Positions 46,031 to 55,017 of a DNA stretch of 64,000 nt are shown piece by piece. The stretch comes from Pseudomonas putida (GTDB lineage: Bacteria; Pseudomonadota; Gammaproteobacteria; Pseudomonadales; Pseudomonadaceae). Numbering within the stretch: the stretch's first letter is position 1; every line of letters begins with the position of its first letter. The position numbers were made by a program, and so were the translations under genes. The stretch spans positions 124,001 to 188,000 of the forward strand of contig NZ_JAETZZ010000001.1 of assembly GCF_022627325.1 (NCBI RefSeq). The letters run 5' to 3'. Below the pieces are notes generated by a model. It searched no databases. It had not been told where the DNA came from and saw only the letters and a list, made by a program, of their open reading frames with translations.

Positions 46031-46327
46031 ATGACGAAGTCGGAGCTGATCGAACGTATTGTCACCCATCAAGGGCTACTCTCGTCCAAGGATGTGGAGC
46101 TGGCCATCAAGACCATGCTTGAACAGATGTCCCAATGCCTGGCCACCGGAGATCGTATCGAGATCCGCGGTTTTGGCAGCTTCTCCCTGCACTATCGCGC
46201 GCCACGCGTAGGGCGCAACCCCAAGACCGGCCAGTCGGTCGAACTGGAAGGCAAGTTCGTTCCGCACTTCAAACCCGGCAAAGAGCTGCGTGATCGCGTC
46301 AATGAAGAAGAGCACGAGCACCCCTGA
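46031..46327 (+). CDS. ihfB: Integration host factor subunit beta
   Basis: The beta subunit of the IHF heterodimer, which bends DNA at specific sites. The 98-residue protein has the HU/IHF signature [21 protein letters not shown] with the intercalating Pro in the flexible arm. GAAGGG precedes the ATG. It is followed 20 bases later by lapA, the usual Pseudomonas order, and marks the conserved left edge of the O-antigen region (himD in P. aeruginosa). Confidence 0.95.
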   Translation: MTKSELIERIVTHQGLLSSKDVELAIKTMLEQMSQCLATGDRIEIRGFGSFSLHYRAPRVGRNPKTGQSVELEGKFVPHFKPGKELRDRVNEEEHEHP

Positions 46328-46347
46328 CTGATGAAGGAGCCAGTTTG

Positions 46348-46611
46348 ATGCGTAACCTCAAGCGCGCCTTGGCGGCGTTGTTCGTACTGCTATTGGCGGC
46401 GGTGGTGTTGTTCTTCGTGCTGGAAAACCAGCAAACCGTGGCACTCGTGCTGTTCGGCTGGTCGGCGCCCGAGTTGCCGGTTGCGGTACCGGTGCTGGCC
46501 GCCCTGGTAGTCGGCCTTGCGGTTGGCCCCCTGTTGGGTGCCTACGGCGTACAGCGCAGCAAGCGCAAGATTCGCGCCTCGGCCCGACAGGCAGCGCTGG
46601 AAGGGAAGTGA
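46348..46611 (+). CDS. lapA: LapA family membrane protein (DUF1049)
   Basis: An 87-residue protein with two membrane helices (about 5-27 and 42-66) and a basic tail. The family motif FVLENQQTVALVLFGWSAP is present. In E. coli LapA works with LapB in controlling LpxC turnover and lipopolysaccharide assembly; lapB is not in view here. AAGGAG eight bases upstream supports the ATG over a TTG one codon earlier. It is named for lipopolysaccharide assembly and is not the large LapA adhesin of P. putida. Confidence 0.85.
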   Translation: MRNLKRALAALFVLLLAAVVLFFVLENQQTVALVLFGWSAPELPVAVPVLAALVVGLAVGPLLGAYGVQRSKRKIRASARQAALEGK

Positions 46612-46663
46612 GGAAAATTCCTACTCTTATCTAGGATTTCATCACCTGTGCGCGGGCCTTTGG

Positions 46664-46690
46664 AAATGAAGTAATAGCTGCTTCATTTTC
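46664..46690 (+). terminator. Weak hairpin after lapA
   Basis: AAATGAAG and CTTCATTT form an 8-bp A+T-rich stem with a 9-base loop, followed by TC. It may end the ihfB-lapA transcript; stability is low. Confidence 0.4.
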
Positions 46691-46712
46691 TCGGACCAGG
46701 CGAGCGTGCAGC

Positions 46713-48161
46713 ATGGAATATCCTTCCCTTTCCCATCATGGTGGCACCCGCGGTGTAACAGGTTCTTGTCACCAGCTTCACCTTGATCAAACGCAAAGCC
46801 TCCTGGTCGATTGTGGTTTAGAGCAAGGCGCAAATGCGGCACCAGGCTCCGAACTGGCACCAATCGGTTTCGATATCGGCGGTATCCAGGCACTGATCAT
46901 CACCCATGTCCATCTCGACCATGTCGGTCGGATCCCCGCCTTACTGGCCGCAGGCTTTCGCGGCCCAATTCTGTGCAGTGAACCCTCGGCCAAGCTGCTG
47001 CCCCTGGTGCTCGAGGATGCCTACAAGCTCGGTATCAGCTCGGACCCGGTTCAAGTGGACCGCTACCTTGCCCTGTTGCAGCGGCTTGTGGTTGCTTTGC
47101 CTTTCGAGCAGTGGCACCCCGTGGTCGAAGGCCAGGGCGTAGCCTGTTACGTGCGCCTTCAGCGTGCTGGGCACCTGCTCGGTTCAGCGTATGTTGAATG
47201 TGATGTGCGTTATCCCGGGGTAGAGCCCAGCACGCGGGTGGTGTTCTCGGGTGACCTTGGTGCCCCTTGCAATCCGTTGTTGCGCGCCGTTCAACCGCCA
47301 GAGCGCGCTGACGTGCTTGTGCTGGAGAGCACCTATGGCGACAGGTTGCATGCGCCCCGCGACGACAGGCAGCAGCGGCTGGAGGCGGTTATCGACCGCG
47401 CGCTGGCGGACAACGGCACCATCCTCATCCCCGCATTCAGCCTGGGGCGCACCCAAGAGCTGCTTTACGAGATCGAAGACATCCTCCATCGCAAGTCCCT
47501 GCTCAATGAAAGCAAGATGAGCGAGGCGGGTGTGCCAGAGCTGGGGGTGAACTGGTCCCGCTTACCGATCATTCTCGATTCGCCACTGGCGCAGCGCATA
47601 ACCAAAGCCTATTCGGAGTTGCATGCATACTGGAATGCCGAAGCCAGGCAGCGGCTCGGGGAGGGCAGGGACCCCCTCGGCTTCGGTCAGCTGCTGTGTG
47701 TCGATACCCATGCCAAACATCAGCAGGTGGTCAACTACCTCAAGAGCACAGGGCGGCCAGCCATTGTCATTGCAGGGAATGGTATGTGTTCTGGTGGGCG
47801 GATCGTCAACTACCTCAAGGCGATGCTCGGTGATCCGCGGCATGAGGTGGTGTTTGTGGGGTATCAGGCCAAGGGTACGCCTGGGGCGGTATTGCAAGCC
47901 ACTGAAGGGGCTGAAGGGTTTGTTCAGGTTGATCTGGATGGGAGCATGTACGATATCAGAGCAAAAGTATTCAGTCTTGGGGGGTATTCAGGGCATGCGG
48001 ATCAGGCAGGTTTGATTCAATATGCTGCCGGCATACCTGATGCCCCACAAAGAATTGTATTAGTACATGGAGAAAGTCGCGCAAAAAATGCACTGGCTTA
48101 TGCATTAAAGCGCCATTTCAGTAACCTTATACATTGTCCCGATATGGTTATCCCCGAATGA
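46713..48161 (+). CDS. Beta-CASP metallo-beta-lactamase family protein (CPSF/Int-S11-like RNase type)
   Basis: A 482-residue MBL-fold hydrolase. HVHLDH is at residues 65-70, GHLLGSAYVE and FSGDLG supply further metal ligands, the beta-CASP insert shows IPAFSLGRTQELLYE and GNGMCSGGRIVNYLK, and GYSGHADQ ends the metal site. The N-terminal GTRGVTGSCHQL matches the family. Such proteins are predicted RNA endo/exonucleases. It lies between lapA and the polysaccharide genes, where I know of no standard role. Its last 200 or so bases are about 43% G+C against about 70% earlier in the gene, suggesting a mosaic or acquired end. Confidence 0.85.
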   Translation: MEYPSLSHHGGTRGVTGSCHQLHLDQTQSLLVDCGLEQGANAAPGSELAPIGFDIGGIQALIITHVHLDHVGRIPALLAAGFRGPILCSEPSAKLLPLVLEDAYKLGISSDPVQVDRYLALLQRLVVALPFEQWHPVVEGQGVACYVRLQRAGHLLGSAYVECDVRYPGVEPSTRVVFSGDLGAPCNPLLRAVQPPERADVLVLESTYGDRLHAPRDDRQQRLEAVIDRALADNGTILIPAFSLGRTQELLYEIEDILHRKSLLNESKMSEAGVPELGVNWSRLPIILDSPLAQRITKAYSELHAYWNAEARQRLGEGRDPLGFGQLLCVDTHAKHQQVVNYLKSTGRPAIVIAGNGMCSGGRIVNYLKAMLGDPRHEVVFVGYQAKGTPGAVLQATEGAEGFVQVDLDGSMYDIRAKVFSLGGYSGHADQAGLIQYAAGIPDAPQRIVLVHGESRAKNALAYALKRHFSNLIHCPDMVIPE

Positions 48162-48471
48162 ACGAGCCTTCACGAAACATTGACGGGATGTGTTGTCTCA
48201 TGCCGCAGCGCAGCGTGTTTCTTTGCCTTTGTAGGTGCTGGCAATGTGCTCCGAGAGCCGATGGCCCGTAAGATCCAAGGGGAGCTACAAAGAAAAATCT
48301 CTGGTATTCTACAGGCCAATGCTTGCGTCTTGAGCCTATGGATGGCCAGGAAATTAACACGCTAGGCGTACATTTTAGCGCCGTTGCGCTCATTCGTGAC
48401 GGCGGTCAGAAATAAGACACATGCAGGTTGCCTGAGGTTGACAACTTCAAGTGGCCGTTAAGGACTCGAAT
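48162..48471. other. Intergenic region before manC
   Basis: No gene is supported in these 310 bases. It is less G+C-rich than the flanks. It should contain the promoter of the O-polysaccharide operon, but no convincing -35/-10 pair was found: TTGACA at 48438-48443 is only 28 bases from the manC ATG. No JUMPstart/ops element was recognised. Confidence 0.45.
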
Positions 48472-49914
48472 ATGGAATTGATCCCGGTAATTTTATCCGG
48501 TGGCGTTGGCAGCCGTCTGTGGCCAGTATCCCGTGAGGCTCACCCCAAGCCGTTCATGACGCTGCCCGACGGGCAAAATCTTATTCAGAAGACTTTTCTG
48601 CGTGCCGCCCGTCTAGACGGCGTGGTTGAAGTGCTCACCGTTACCAATCGTGAACTGCTGTTCAAGACTGAAGACGAATACCGGACCATCAATACCCAAG
48701 CCCATGCACAAGGCTATATCCTTGAGCCTTTCGGCCGCAATACTGCTGCTGCGGTGGCTGCCGCAGCTTTGCAGTTGCACCAGAGTCATGGGCCGCAGGC
48801 CCACATGCTGGTCCTGGCTGCCGACCACCTGATCCAGAACGAAGAAGCCTTCGCCGAAGCGGTAGCCAAGGCGATCAACCTTTCTTCGCAAGGCTGGCTG
48901 GTGACATTCGGTATCAAACCTCAGTACCCGGAGACCGGCTTCGGCTACATCGAGGCGGCCGCTGGTGGCTCGCTGGAAGGTGGCCTGAAGGTCGAGCGCT
49001 TCGTTGAGAAGCCTGACCTGAAAACCGCAGAGTCCTATGTAAAGGCCGGCAACTATTTCTGGAATGCGGGCATGTTCTGCTTCCAGGTCGGTGCTGTCAT
49101 CGAGGAGTTCAAGGCTCACGCCCCGGACGTGCTCGACGCTGTTGCGCAAACCCTCGAAGCCTCCCGCCGCTCGACCTCCAAGGGCTACAGCTGCCTGGCT
49201 CTGGATGCCGACAGCTTTGCCAATGTGCCCGACATCTCCATCGACTATGCCCTGATGGAGCGCTCGCAGAAGGTCGCAACCATTCCGTGCGACATCGGCT
49301 GGAGCGACATCGGCTCGTGGAACGCGGTCAGCGAACTGACCCCCCCGGACGAGCACGGCAACCGCTTCGAAGGCGAAGTGATGGCCTATGGCGCAAGTAA
49401 CAACTACGTCAGCACCGAAGACCGCCTGGCTGCCCTGGTCGGCGTTCAGGACCTGCTGGTGGTCGACACCCCCGATGCGCTGCTGATTGCGCACAAGGAC
49501 CACGCCCAGGACGTCAAACACATCGTCAAGCGCCTGAAAAGCGACGGCCACGCTGCCCACTTGCTGCACCAGACCGTGCATCGCCCGTGGGGCACCTACA
49601 CCACGCTCGAAGACGGCGAGCGCTTCAAGATCAAGCGCATCGTGGTCAAGCCTAAGGCGTCGCTTTCGCTGCAGATGCACCATCACCGCAGCGAACACTG
49701 GATCGTGGTCAGCGGCATGGCGGTAGTGGTCAACGATGACCAGGAGCTGATGCTCAACACCAATGAGTCCACCTTCATTCGTGCCGGCCACAAGCACCGT
49801 TTGGAAAACCCAGGTGTCATAGACCTGGTCCTGATCGAAGTGCAAAGCGGTGACTACCTCGGCGAAGACGACATCGTCCGCTTCGAGGACAAATACGGTC
49901 GTTGCAACGCCTGA
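48472..49914 (+). CDS. manC: Mannose-1-phosphate guanylyltransferase / mannose-6-phosphate isomerase
   Basis: A bifunctional type II PMI-GMP of 480 residues (AlgA/WbpW/ManC family). The N-terminal guanylyltransferase has [13 protein letters not shown] near residue 10 and FVEKPD near 175. The C-terminal PMI cupin (about 345-478) has [11 protein letters not shown] and the zinc-binding [10 protein letters not shown]. It makes mannose-6-phosphate and GDP-mannose. It is the first gene of the polysaccharide cluster. AAGGA precedes the ATG; a longer frame from 48451 is less likely. Confidence 0.92.
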   Translation: MELIPVILSGGVGSRLWPVSREAHPKPFMTLPDGQNLIQKTFLRAARLDGVVEVLTVTNRELLFKTEDEYRTINTQAHAQGYILEPFGRNTAAAVAAAALQLHQSHGPQAHMLVLAADHLIQNEEAFAEAVAKAINLSSQGWLVTFGIKPQYPETGFGYIEAAAGGSLEGGLKVERFVEKPDLKTAESYVKAGNYFWNAGMFCFQVGAVIEEFKAHAPDVLDAVAQTLEASRRSTSKGYSCLALDADSFANVPDISIDYALMERSQKVATIPCDIGWSDIGSWNAVSELTPPDEHGNRFEGEVMAYGASNNYVSTEDRLAALVGVQDLLVVDTPDALLIAHKDHAQDVKHIVKRLKSDGHAAHLLHQTVHRPWGTYTTLEDGERFKIKRIVVKPKASLSLQMHHHRSEHWIVVSGMAVVVNDDQELMLNTNESTFIRAGHKHRLENPGVIDLVLIEVQSGDYLGEDDIVRFEDKYGRCNA

Positions 49915-50044
49915 TATCAGGCCTTCCCGTCGGCCCGTGAGCGCCTCGCCGAGGCCACGGGCCGATTTTCATGCGGCAATTCAATCGCCGACCATCCCCT
50001 TCCAGACGGTGGCTGCCCAGGCGGCGCCGCATCGAGAGAGATGT

Positions 50045-51406
50045 ATGTACGCACCTATCCAGACCCGCTGTTTCAAAGCCTATGACATCCGCGGCCAAGT
50101 GCCGACCGACCTCAACGACGACATTGCCTACCGCATTGGCCGCGCCCTGGTGGCACAGCTGGGCGGGCGCAGCTACGTGGTCGGCCGCGACATGCGCCTG
50201 GAAAGCCCCGGCCTGTCCCGTGCCCTGATGAAGGGCCTGACCGAAGGCGGCGCCGACGTGATCGACATCGGCCTGTGCGGGACCGAAGAAGTCTACTTCG
50301 CCACCAGCCATTACCAGGCTGATGGCGGCATCATGGTCACCGCCAGCCACAACCCCAAGGGTTACAACGGCATGAAACTGGTGCGCGAGCAGTCGCGCCC
50401 GATCAGCGGCGACACCGGCCTGAACGACATCCGCCAGCGTGTGGAAGCCGGCGACCTCGGCTCCCTGGCCGCCACACCTGGCAGCGTGCGCGAAGCGTTC
50501 GACAAGACCGCTTACATCGACCACCTGCTGACCTACGTCAACCTGTCGGCCCTCAAGCCGCTCAAGGTGCTGGCCGACCCGGGCAATGGCGCCGTTGGCC
50601 CGGTACTGGAGCTGCTCAAAGCCCGCCTGCCGCTGGACATCACCATCATCAACGGTGAGCCGGATGGCAACTTCCCCAATGGCATTCCCAACCCACTGCT
50701 GCCAGAAAACCGCGAGCTGACCCGTCAGGCCGTGCTCGACACCGGCGCCGATATGGGTATCGCTTTCGACGGCGACTTCGACCGCTGCTTCTTCTTCGAC
50801 AACCAGGGCCGTTTCATCGAGGGCTACTATATTGTCGGCCTGCTGGCTGAAATGCTGCTGGCCAAGCACCCCGGCAGCAAGATCATCCACGACCCGCGCC
50901 TGACCTGGAACACCATCGAGCAAGTCGAAGCGGCGGGCGGCATCGCCATCCAGAGCAAGACCGGCCATGCCTTCATCAAGGAGCGCATGCGTGCCGAAGA
51001 CGCCGTGTATGGCGGCGAGATGAGCGCGCACCACTATTTCCGCGATTTCGCCTACTGCGACAGCGGCAATATCCCATGGCTGCTGGTTGCCGAGCTGATG
51101 AGCGTCACTGGCAAGAGCCTGGCCCAACTGGTGGACGAGCGTATTGCTGCATTCCCGTGCAGTGGCGAGATCAACTACGAAGTGGCCGATGTCAAGGGCT
51201 CCATCGAAAAGATCCTGGCGTTCTACCTGCCGCACAAGCCGAACGTGGACCGTACCGACGGCATCAGTGTCGAATTCGCCGATTGGCGTTTCAGCTTGCG
51301 GGGCTCTAACACTGAGCCGCTGCTGCGCCTGAATGTGGAATCTCGTGGCGATACCGCGCTGGTGGATAAGCGCGTGGCGGAAATTGCCGGGTTGATCACA
51401 GGCTGA
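50045..51406 (+). CDS. manB: Phosphomannomutase ManB
   Basis: Interconverts mannose-6-phosphate and mannose-1-phosphate, the step between the two ManC activities. The 453-residue alpha-D-phosphohexomutase has the phosphoserine loop [11 protein letters not shown] (Ser101), the Mg loop FDGDFDR near 238, the sugar-binding GEMSAHHYF near 325 and phosphate-binding [10 protein letters not shown] near 420. It resembles CpsG/RfbK-type ManB rather than AlgC. The ATG at 50045 has GAGAGAG upstream; the long frame before it overlaps manC and is not used. Confidence 0.9.
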   Translation: MYAPIQTRCFKAYDIRGQVPTDLNDDIAYRIGRALVAQLGGRSYVVGRDMRLESPGLSRALMKGLTEGGADVIDIGLCGTEEVYFATSHYQADGGIMVTASHNPKGYNGMKLVREQSRPISGDTGLNDIRQRVEAGDLGSLAATPGSVREAFDKTAYIDHLLTYVNLSALKPLKVLADPGNGAVGPVLELLKARLPLDITIINGEPDGNFPNGIPNPLLPENRELTRQAVLDTGADMGIAFDGDFDRCFFFDNQGRFIEGYYIVGLLAEMLLAKHPGSKIIHDPRLTWNTIEQVEAAGGIAIQSKTGHAFIKERMRAEDAVYGGEMSAHHYFRDFAYCDSGNIPWLLVAELMSVTGKSLAQLVDERIAAFPCSGEINYEVADVKGSIEKILAFYLPHKPNVDRTDGISVEFADWRFSLRGSNTEPLLRLNVESRGDTALVDKRVAEIAGLITG

Positions 51407-51452
51407 TTTCGTACTGATCAGCCTGTAGCCGGCATTTTGTCGGCGGTCACCC

Positions 51453-51480
51453 CCGTCAGAGCACTTCAGCGCTCTGACGG
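51453..51480 (+). terminator. Hairpin between manB and the glycosyltransferase gene
   Basis: A 10-bp perfect stem (CCGTCAGAGC / GCTCTGACGG) with an 8-base loop, without a T tract. It may be an attenuator or partial terminator splitting sugar-nucleotide genes from assembly genes. Confidence 0.4.
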
Positions 51481-51531
51481 CACTCTCGAAAACGTGCGCG
51501 CCGACCCGCGCAGCCAGGTAACTCCGACTCG

Positions 51532-52728
51532 ATGAAGCTCCTGTTCAACACCCAATCGCTTTTACCGCCACTTACCGGAATTGGTAATTACACGTTCAAT
51601 TTGCTTGAGCAGCTGCTGCTTGAGGATATCGAGGTTATCGATTGCTTCCTGGGTGCACGTTTTTACAGCGCCGAGCAGGCGCTGGCCAACTGCATCGAGG
51701 CCAGTGCCCGCTACTCGCAGAAAGATGACGGTGACGTTAAACCAGGTGCTGGCCAGCAGATGACGTTGCAATTGCGAGAGGTGTTGAAGCGCTGGACGTT
51801 CACTTATCGAGCCCGTGAAGCCTTGGTCGATGCCAGGCGCCGCTATCATGCCGGTGAGCGCCGACATTACCTTTACCACGAGCCCAACTTCATCCTCAAA
51901 CCGCACTCAGGCCCCAGCATCGCGACGATTCATGACTTATCGTTCCTTCACTACCCGCAGTTTCATCCACGCAAACGTGTCGAATGGCTGACGGCGCAGT
52001 TACCGCACACCCTCAAACGCGCTGATTTCCTGATCACTGATTCGGATTTGATTCGCGATGAGCTGATTGGTGATTTCGGCGTCAGTGCAGACAAGGTACG
52101 AACCGTTTATCTCGGTGCATCGGCGCGCTATTACCCGCAGACACCCGAGCAGACGAGTGCAACGCTGCAGCGTCATGGTTTGCAGCACGGTCGTTATGTG
52201 TTGTTTGTCGGCACCCTGGAGCCACGCAAAGGTGTGGATACCCTGATCGATGCCTGGTGCCAGCTGCCGCAGGGGTTACGCGAAGAGTATCCGTTGGTCT
52301 TGGCGGGTGCGCCTGGGTGGCATAACCATGAGCTGAATGAACGTATCAAGACATTGACAGTCACTCATGGCCTGCGTCAGTTATCCTTTGTCCCTGGCGA
52401 TGACCTGCCGACGCTGTACGCTGGTGCCGCGGTTTTCTCCTACCCATCGCTGTACGAAGGGTTTGGCCTGCCGGTGCTTGAGGCGATGCAGTGCGGGGTA
52501 CCGGTGATATGTACCGCGGATACGTCCATGGCAGAGTTTTGCCAAGGTAGTGCGTTGTTGGTGGAACGTGGGAATGCTGACCAGTTGGCTGGGCAACTGG
52601 CTGCGCTTCTGAATGATGAGCCATTACGCAGCAAGGTGGCCAATGCCGGCCAGCTTCGCGCCACAGCGTTTTCATGGAAGCGCTGCGCGCAGGAAACACT
52701 AGCAGTCTATCGGGCCGTCAGCCCGTGA
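51532..52728 (+). CDS. Glycosyltransferase family 4 (putative mannosyltransferase)
   Basis: A 398-residue GT-B fold retaining glycosyltransferase. Features are LLPPLTGIGNYTFNLL near residue 10, LYHEPNF, IATIHDLSFLHYP, FVGTLEPRKGVDTLIDAW near 225 and the EX7E motif EGFGLPVLEAM near 310. The closest match by eye is the WbpY/WbdB type of mannan and rhamnan loci. With only GDP-mannose made in the visible cluster, a mannosyltransferase using GDP-Man is the best guess. Acceptor and linkage are unknown. Confidence 0.82.
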   Translation: MKLLFNTQSLLPPLTGIGNYTFNLLEQLLLEDIEVIDCFLGARFYSAEQALANCIEASARYSQKDDGDVKPGAGQQMTLQLREVLKRWTFTYRAREALVDARRRYHAGERRHYLYHEPNFILKPHSGPSIATIHDLSFLHYPQFHPRKRVEWLTAQLPHTLKRADFLITDSDLIRDELIGDFGVSADKVRTVYLGASARYYPQTPEQTSATLQRHGLQHGRYVLFVGTLEPRKGVDTLIDAWCQLPQGLREEYPLVLAGAPGWHNHELNERIKTLTVTHGLRQLSFVPGDDLPTLYAGAAVFSYPSLYEGFGLPVLEAMQCGVPVICTADTSMAEFCQGSALLVERGNADQLAGQLAALLNDEPLRSKVANAGQLRATAFSWKRCAQETLAVYRAVSP

Positions 52729-52817
52729 GAGGAGCGTTAGACATGCCTTCTCAAGCCCTTATGTCCCATGCCCTGCATTGCTTACGCACCGCGAGGGTGT
52801 TTCAACCAGGAAGCCTT

Positions 52818-52844
52818 ATGTACATGGTGAGTCCAGAACAATGA
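52818..52844 (+). CDS. Possible 8-codon leader ORF coupled to wzm
   Basis: A mini-frame MYMVSPEQ begins ten bases after AGGAAG and ends in TGA that overlaps the wzm ATG (ATGA). The wzm start itself has only a weak ribosome site, so reinitiation after this leader could drive wzm translation. This is a sequence pattern only; it may be chance. Confidence 0.3.
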   Translation: MYMVSPEQ

Positions 52845-53641
52845 ATACGCCGCTGTCGCTAATGAAAGATGTACTGCGTTACCGCGGTCTGATATTCGCG
52901 ATCACCCTGAGGGAGATCAAAAGCCGCTATGCCGGGTCGACCTTCGGCGCCTTGTGGCTGGTGGTGCCCCCTATTTTCATGGTGTTCATCTATACCGTAA
53001 TCTTCTCGCGCCTGATGCAGGCTCGTATGCCCGGTATCGAACACCAGTACGCCTACAGCATTTATCTGTGCGCAGGCTTGATCACCTGGAACCTGCTGTT
53101 GGAGCTGGTGCAGCGTGGCAAGGGGGTTTTCCTAGAACATGCCAACCTGATCAAGAAATCAAGCTTCCCCAAGTTCATCCTGTTCATTCCAGTCATCGCC
53201 ACGGCAGCGCTCAACAGCCTGATCCTGCTGATATTGGTAGTGCTGTTCATGGTCATATCAGGTTTCCCGCTGATGACCACTGCCTTGGTTTTGATACCGG
53301 TATTGCTTACCACTGTGCTGCTGGGAATCGCGCTGGGTGCTTTTCTAGCCACCCTGAACGTGTTTTTCCGTGATATCGGTCAGCTGAGTGACGTGATCTT
53401 CCAGGCGCTGTTCTGGGCAACGCCCATCGTCTATCCACTCAGTATTCTGTCCGAACACGTACAGGCAATGCTTTCGTGGAACCCGATCTTCCCTCTGGTG
53501 CTGACGGCGCAGAAGGCGTTGCTGGGCGAGCCGGTAGGCTTGTCGCAACTGGCCTATCCATTTGGCTTTGCCGTCATCGTTTTCCTTCTGGCTGTGGTGC
53601 TTTATCAGCGCAGCTACAACGACCTGCTTGATCAGATCTGA
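52841..53641 (+). CDS. wzm: O-polysaccharide ABC transporter permease Wzm
   Basis: The membrane subunit that moves undecaprenyl-linked O-polysaccharide across the inner membrane. The 266 residues have six predicted helices and the ABC-2 start FAITLREIKSRYAGSTFGALWLVVPP. The loop GVFLEHANLIKKSSFP and the NVFFRDIGQLSDVIFQALFW stretch are typical of Wzm/TagG proteins. It is one base from wzt. Its presence means that chains are finished in the cytoplasm before export. Confidence 0.92.
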   Translation: MNTPLSLMKDVLRYRGLIFAITLREIKSRYAGSTFGALWLVVPPIFMVFIYTVIFSRLMQARMPGIEHQYAYSIYLCAGLITWNLLLELVQRGKGVFLEHANLIKKSSFPKFILFIPVIATAALNSLILLILVVLFMVISGFPLMTTALVLIPVLLTTVLLGIALGAFLATLNVFFRDIGQLSDVIFQALFWATPIVYPLSILSEHVQAMLSWNPIFPLVLTAQKALLGEPVGLSQLAYPFGFAVIVFLLAVVLYQRSYNDLLDQI

Positions 53642-53642
53642 T

Positions 53643-54851
53643 ATGACTATTCTCGTAGAACAGGTAGGCAAGGCCTATCCAAAACTCAAAGGTCGCTGGC
53701 ACGCACTGGGTACTTGGCTTGGGCTGTGCAAGCGCGATCAGAACTGGATCATCCGCAACGTCAGTTTCCAGGTAGGGCAGGGTGAGTCGGTCGGTATCAT
53801 CGGGGTTAACGGCGCAGGCAAGAGTACGCTGCTGAAGATGATTACCGGTACCGCCATGCCGACGGAAGGCACCATTACCACCACAGGGCGCATAGCCGCG
53901 TTGCTGGAGTTGGGTATGGGCTTTCACCCCGAATTCACTGGCCGCCAGAACGTCGCGCTGGCCGGGCGCATGCAGGGGCTGGAGCGGGCCGAAATTGTCG
54001 CGTTGATGCCCGAGATCGAAGCCTTCGCGGAGATCGGTCATTACTTCGACATGCCCGTGCGCACGTATTCCTCCGGTATGTTTGTGCGCCTGGCGTTCAG
54101 TGTGGCGACTGCAGTGCGCCCGGAAGTGTTGATCGTGGACGAGGCCTTGGCGGTGGGCGATGCCTACTTCCAACACAAGTCTTTTGCCCGTATCCGGGAC
54201 TTCCGCGAGCAGGGTACGACCTTGTTGTTCGTTTCCCACGACCCCGGCGCCATCAAGAGCCTGTGTGACCGTGCCATCCTGCTGGGTGATCACAAAATGT
54301 TGATGGATGGCCGCCCGGACGAAGTGCTGGACTACTACAACGCGCTGATTGCCAAAAAAGAAGAGGGTTCCTTACAGGCCCAAGCTGTCAATGCGCCTTA
54401 CGCAGGGCGCTCAGGCAACGGAAAGGCGCGTATCGAAGAGCTTACCCTCAGCAGCAATGGCCGGGCAGCCACCATGCTTGAAGTGGGTGCGCCGTTGACG
54501 TTGAACCTGAAAATCCGCGCTAACGAGCCGATTTACGACTTGTCGCTGGGCTTCATGTTCAAAGACCGCACGGGTTACGACATCTTCGGGACCAACACTT
54601 GGCTGCGTGGCGAGCTGCGTGACCTGGGCGTCGAGGCCGGTAAGGAGCAGCACCTGACCGTTACCATTCCGGCGTTCAACGTAGGGCCTGGCAGCTACAG
54701 CCTGACGTTGGCCCTGCACGGTGGCGCCGACCATATCGAGGATAACTTCGACTGGTGGGACAAGGCGGTGGTATTCAATGTGATCGCCAACAGCAGTTAC
54801 AAGCACTTCGCCGGCGTGTGTGCCATGCAGGCAGAGTTCAAGCTTGACTGA
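53643..54851 (+). CDS. wzt: O-polysaccharide ABC transporter ATPase Wzt with C-terminal carbohydrate-binding domain
   Basis: A 402-residue ATPase. Walker A GVNGAGKST is at 54-62, the signature YSSGMFVRLAF near 145 and Walker B VLIVDEA near 165. Residues about 270-402 form an extra beta-sandwich domain (ARIEELTLSSNG, LKIRANEPIYDLSLGFMFKD, GTNTWLRG), as in E. coli O8/O9a Wzt, where it recognises the modified non-reducing end of the chain. That coupling fits the adjacent methyltransferase as chain terminator. Confidence 0.92.
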   Translation: MTILVEQVGKAYPKLKGRWHALGTWLGLCKRDQNWIIRNVSFQVGQGESVGIIGVNGAGKSTLLKMITGTAMPTEGTITTTGRIAALLELGMGFHPEFTGRQNVALAGRMQGLERAEIVALMPEIEAFAEIGHYFDMPVRTYSSGMFVRLAFSVATAVRPEVLIVDEALAVGDAYFQHKSFARIRDFREQGTTLLFVSHDPGAIKSLCDRAILLGDHKMLMDGRPDEVLDYYNALIAKKEEGSLQAQAVNAPYAGRSGNGKARIEELTLSSNGRAATMLEVGAPLTLNLKIRANEPIYDLSLGFMFKDRTGYDIFGTNTWLRGELRDLGVEAGKEQHLTVTIPAFNVGPGSYSLTLALHGGADHIEDNFDWWDKAVVFNVIANSSYKHFAGVCAMQAEFKLD

Positions 54852-55017
54852 CCGAGTAGAGGGCAGCCGCGTCGCTGTCAGGAACTGGCCGCCGTCGACG
54901 GTGGCAAGATGACCTGCGTAGAATGCCCGCCTCTGGTGTTCCCGTAACGTACGCAGCCAGTGCCGGGCGGTGAACCGCTGGTGCTGGCCACTCCACCCGT
55001 TTGAACACGTATGCATA

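Noticed and set aside
46348..46611. lapA as the large biofilm adhesin LapA
   Set aside because: This is an 87-residue two-helix DUF1049 protein; only the name is shared with the giant P. putida adhesin.
48438..48443. TTGACA as the -35 box of the manC promoter
   Set aside because: Only 28 bases lie between it and the manC ATG, leaving no room for a -10 and leader, and no -10-like hexamer is at the right spacing.
48162..48471. JUMPstart/ops element for RfaH control of the O-antigen operon
   Set aside because: GGCGGTCAG near 48400 only partly resembles GGCGGTAGNNTG and no further JUMPstart sequence is present.
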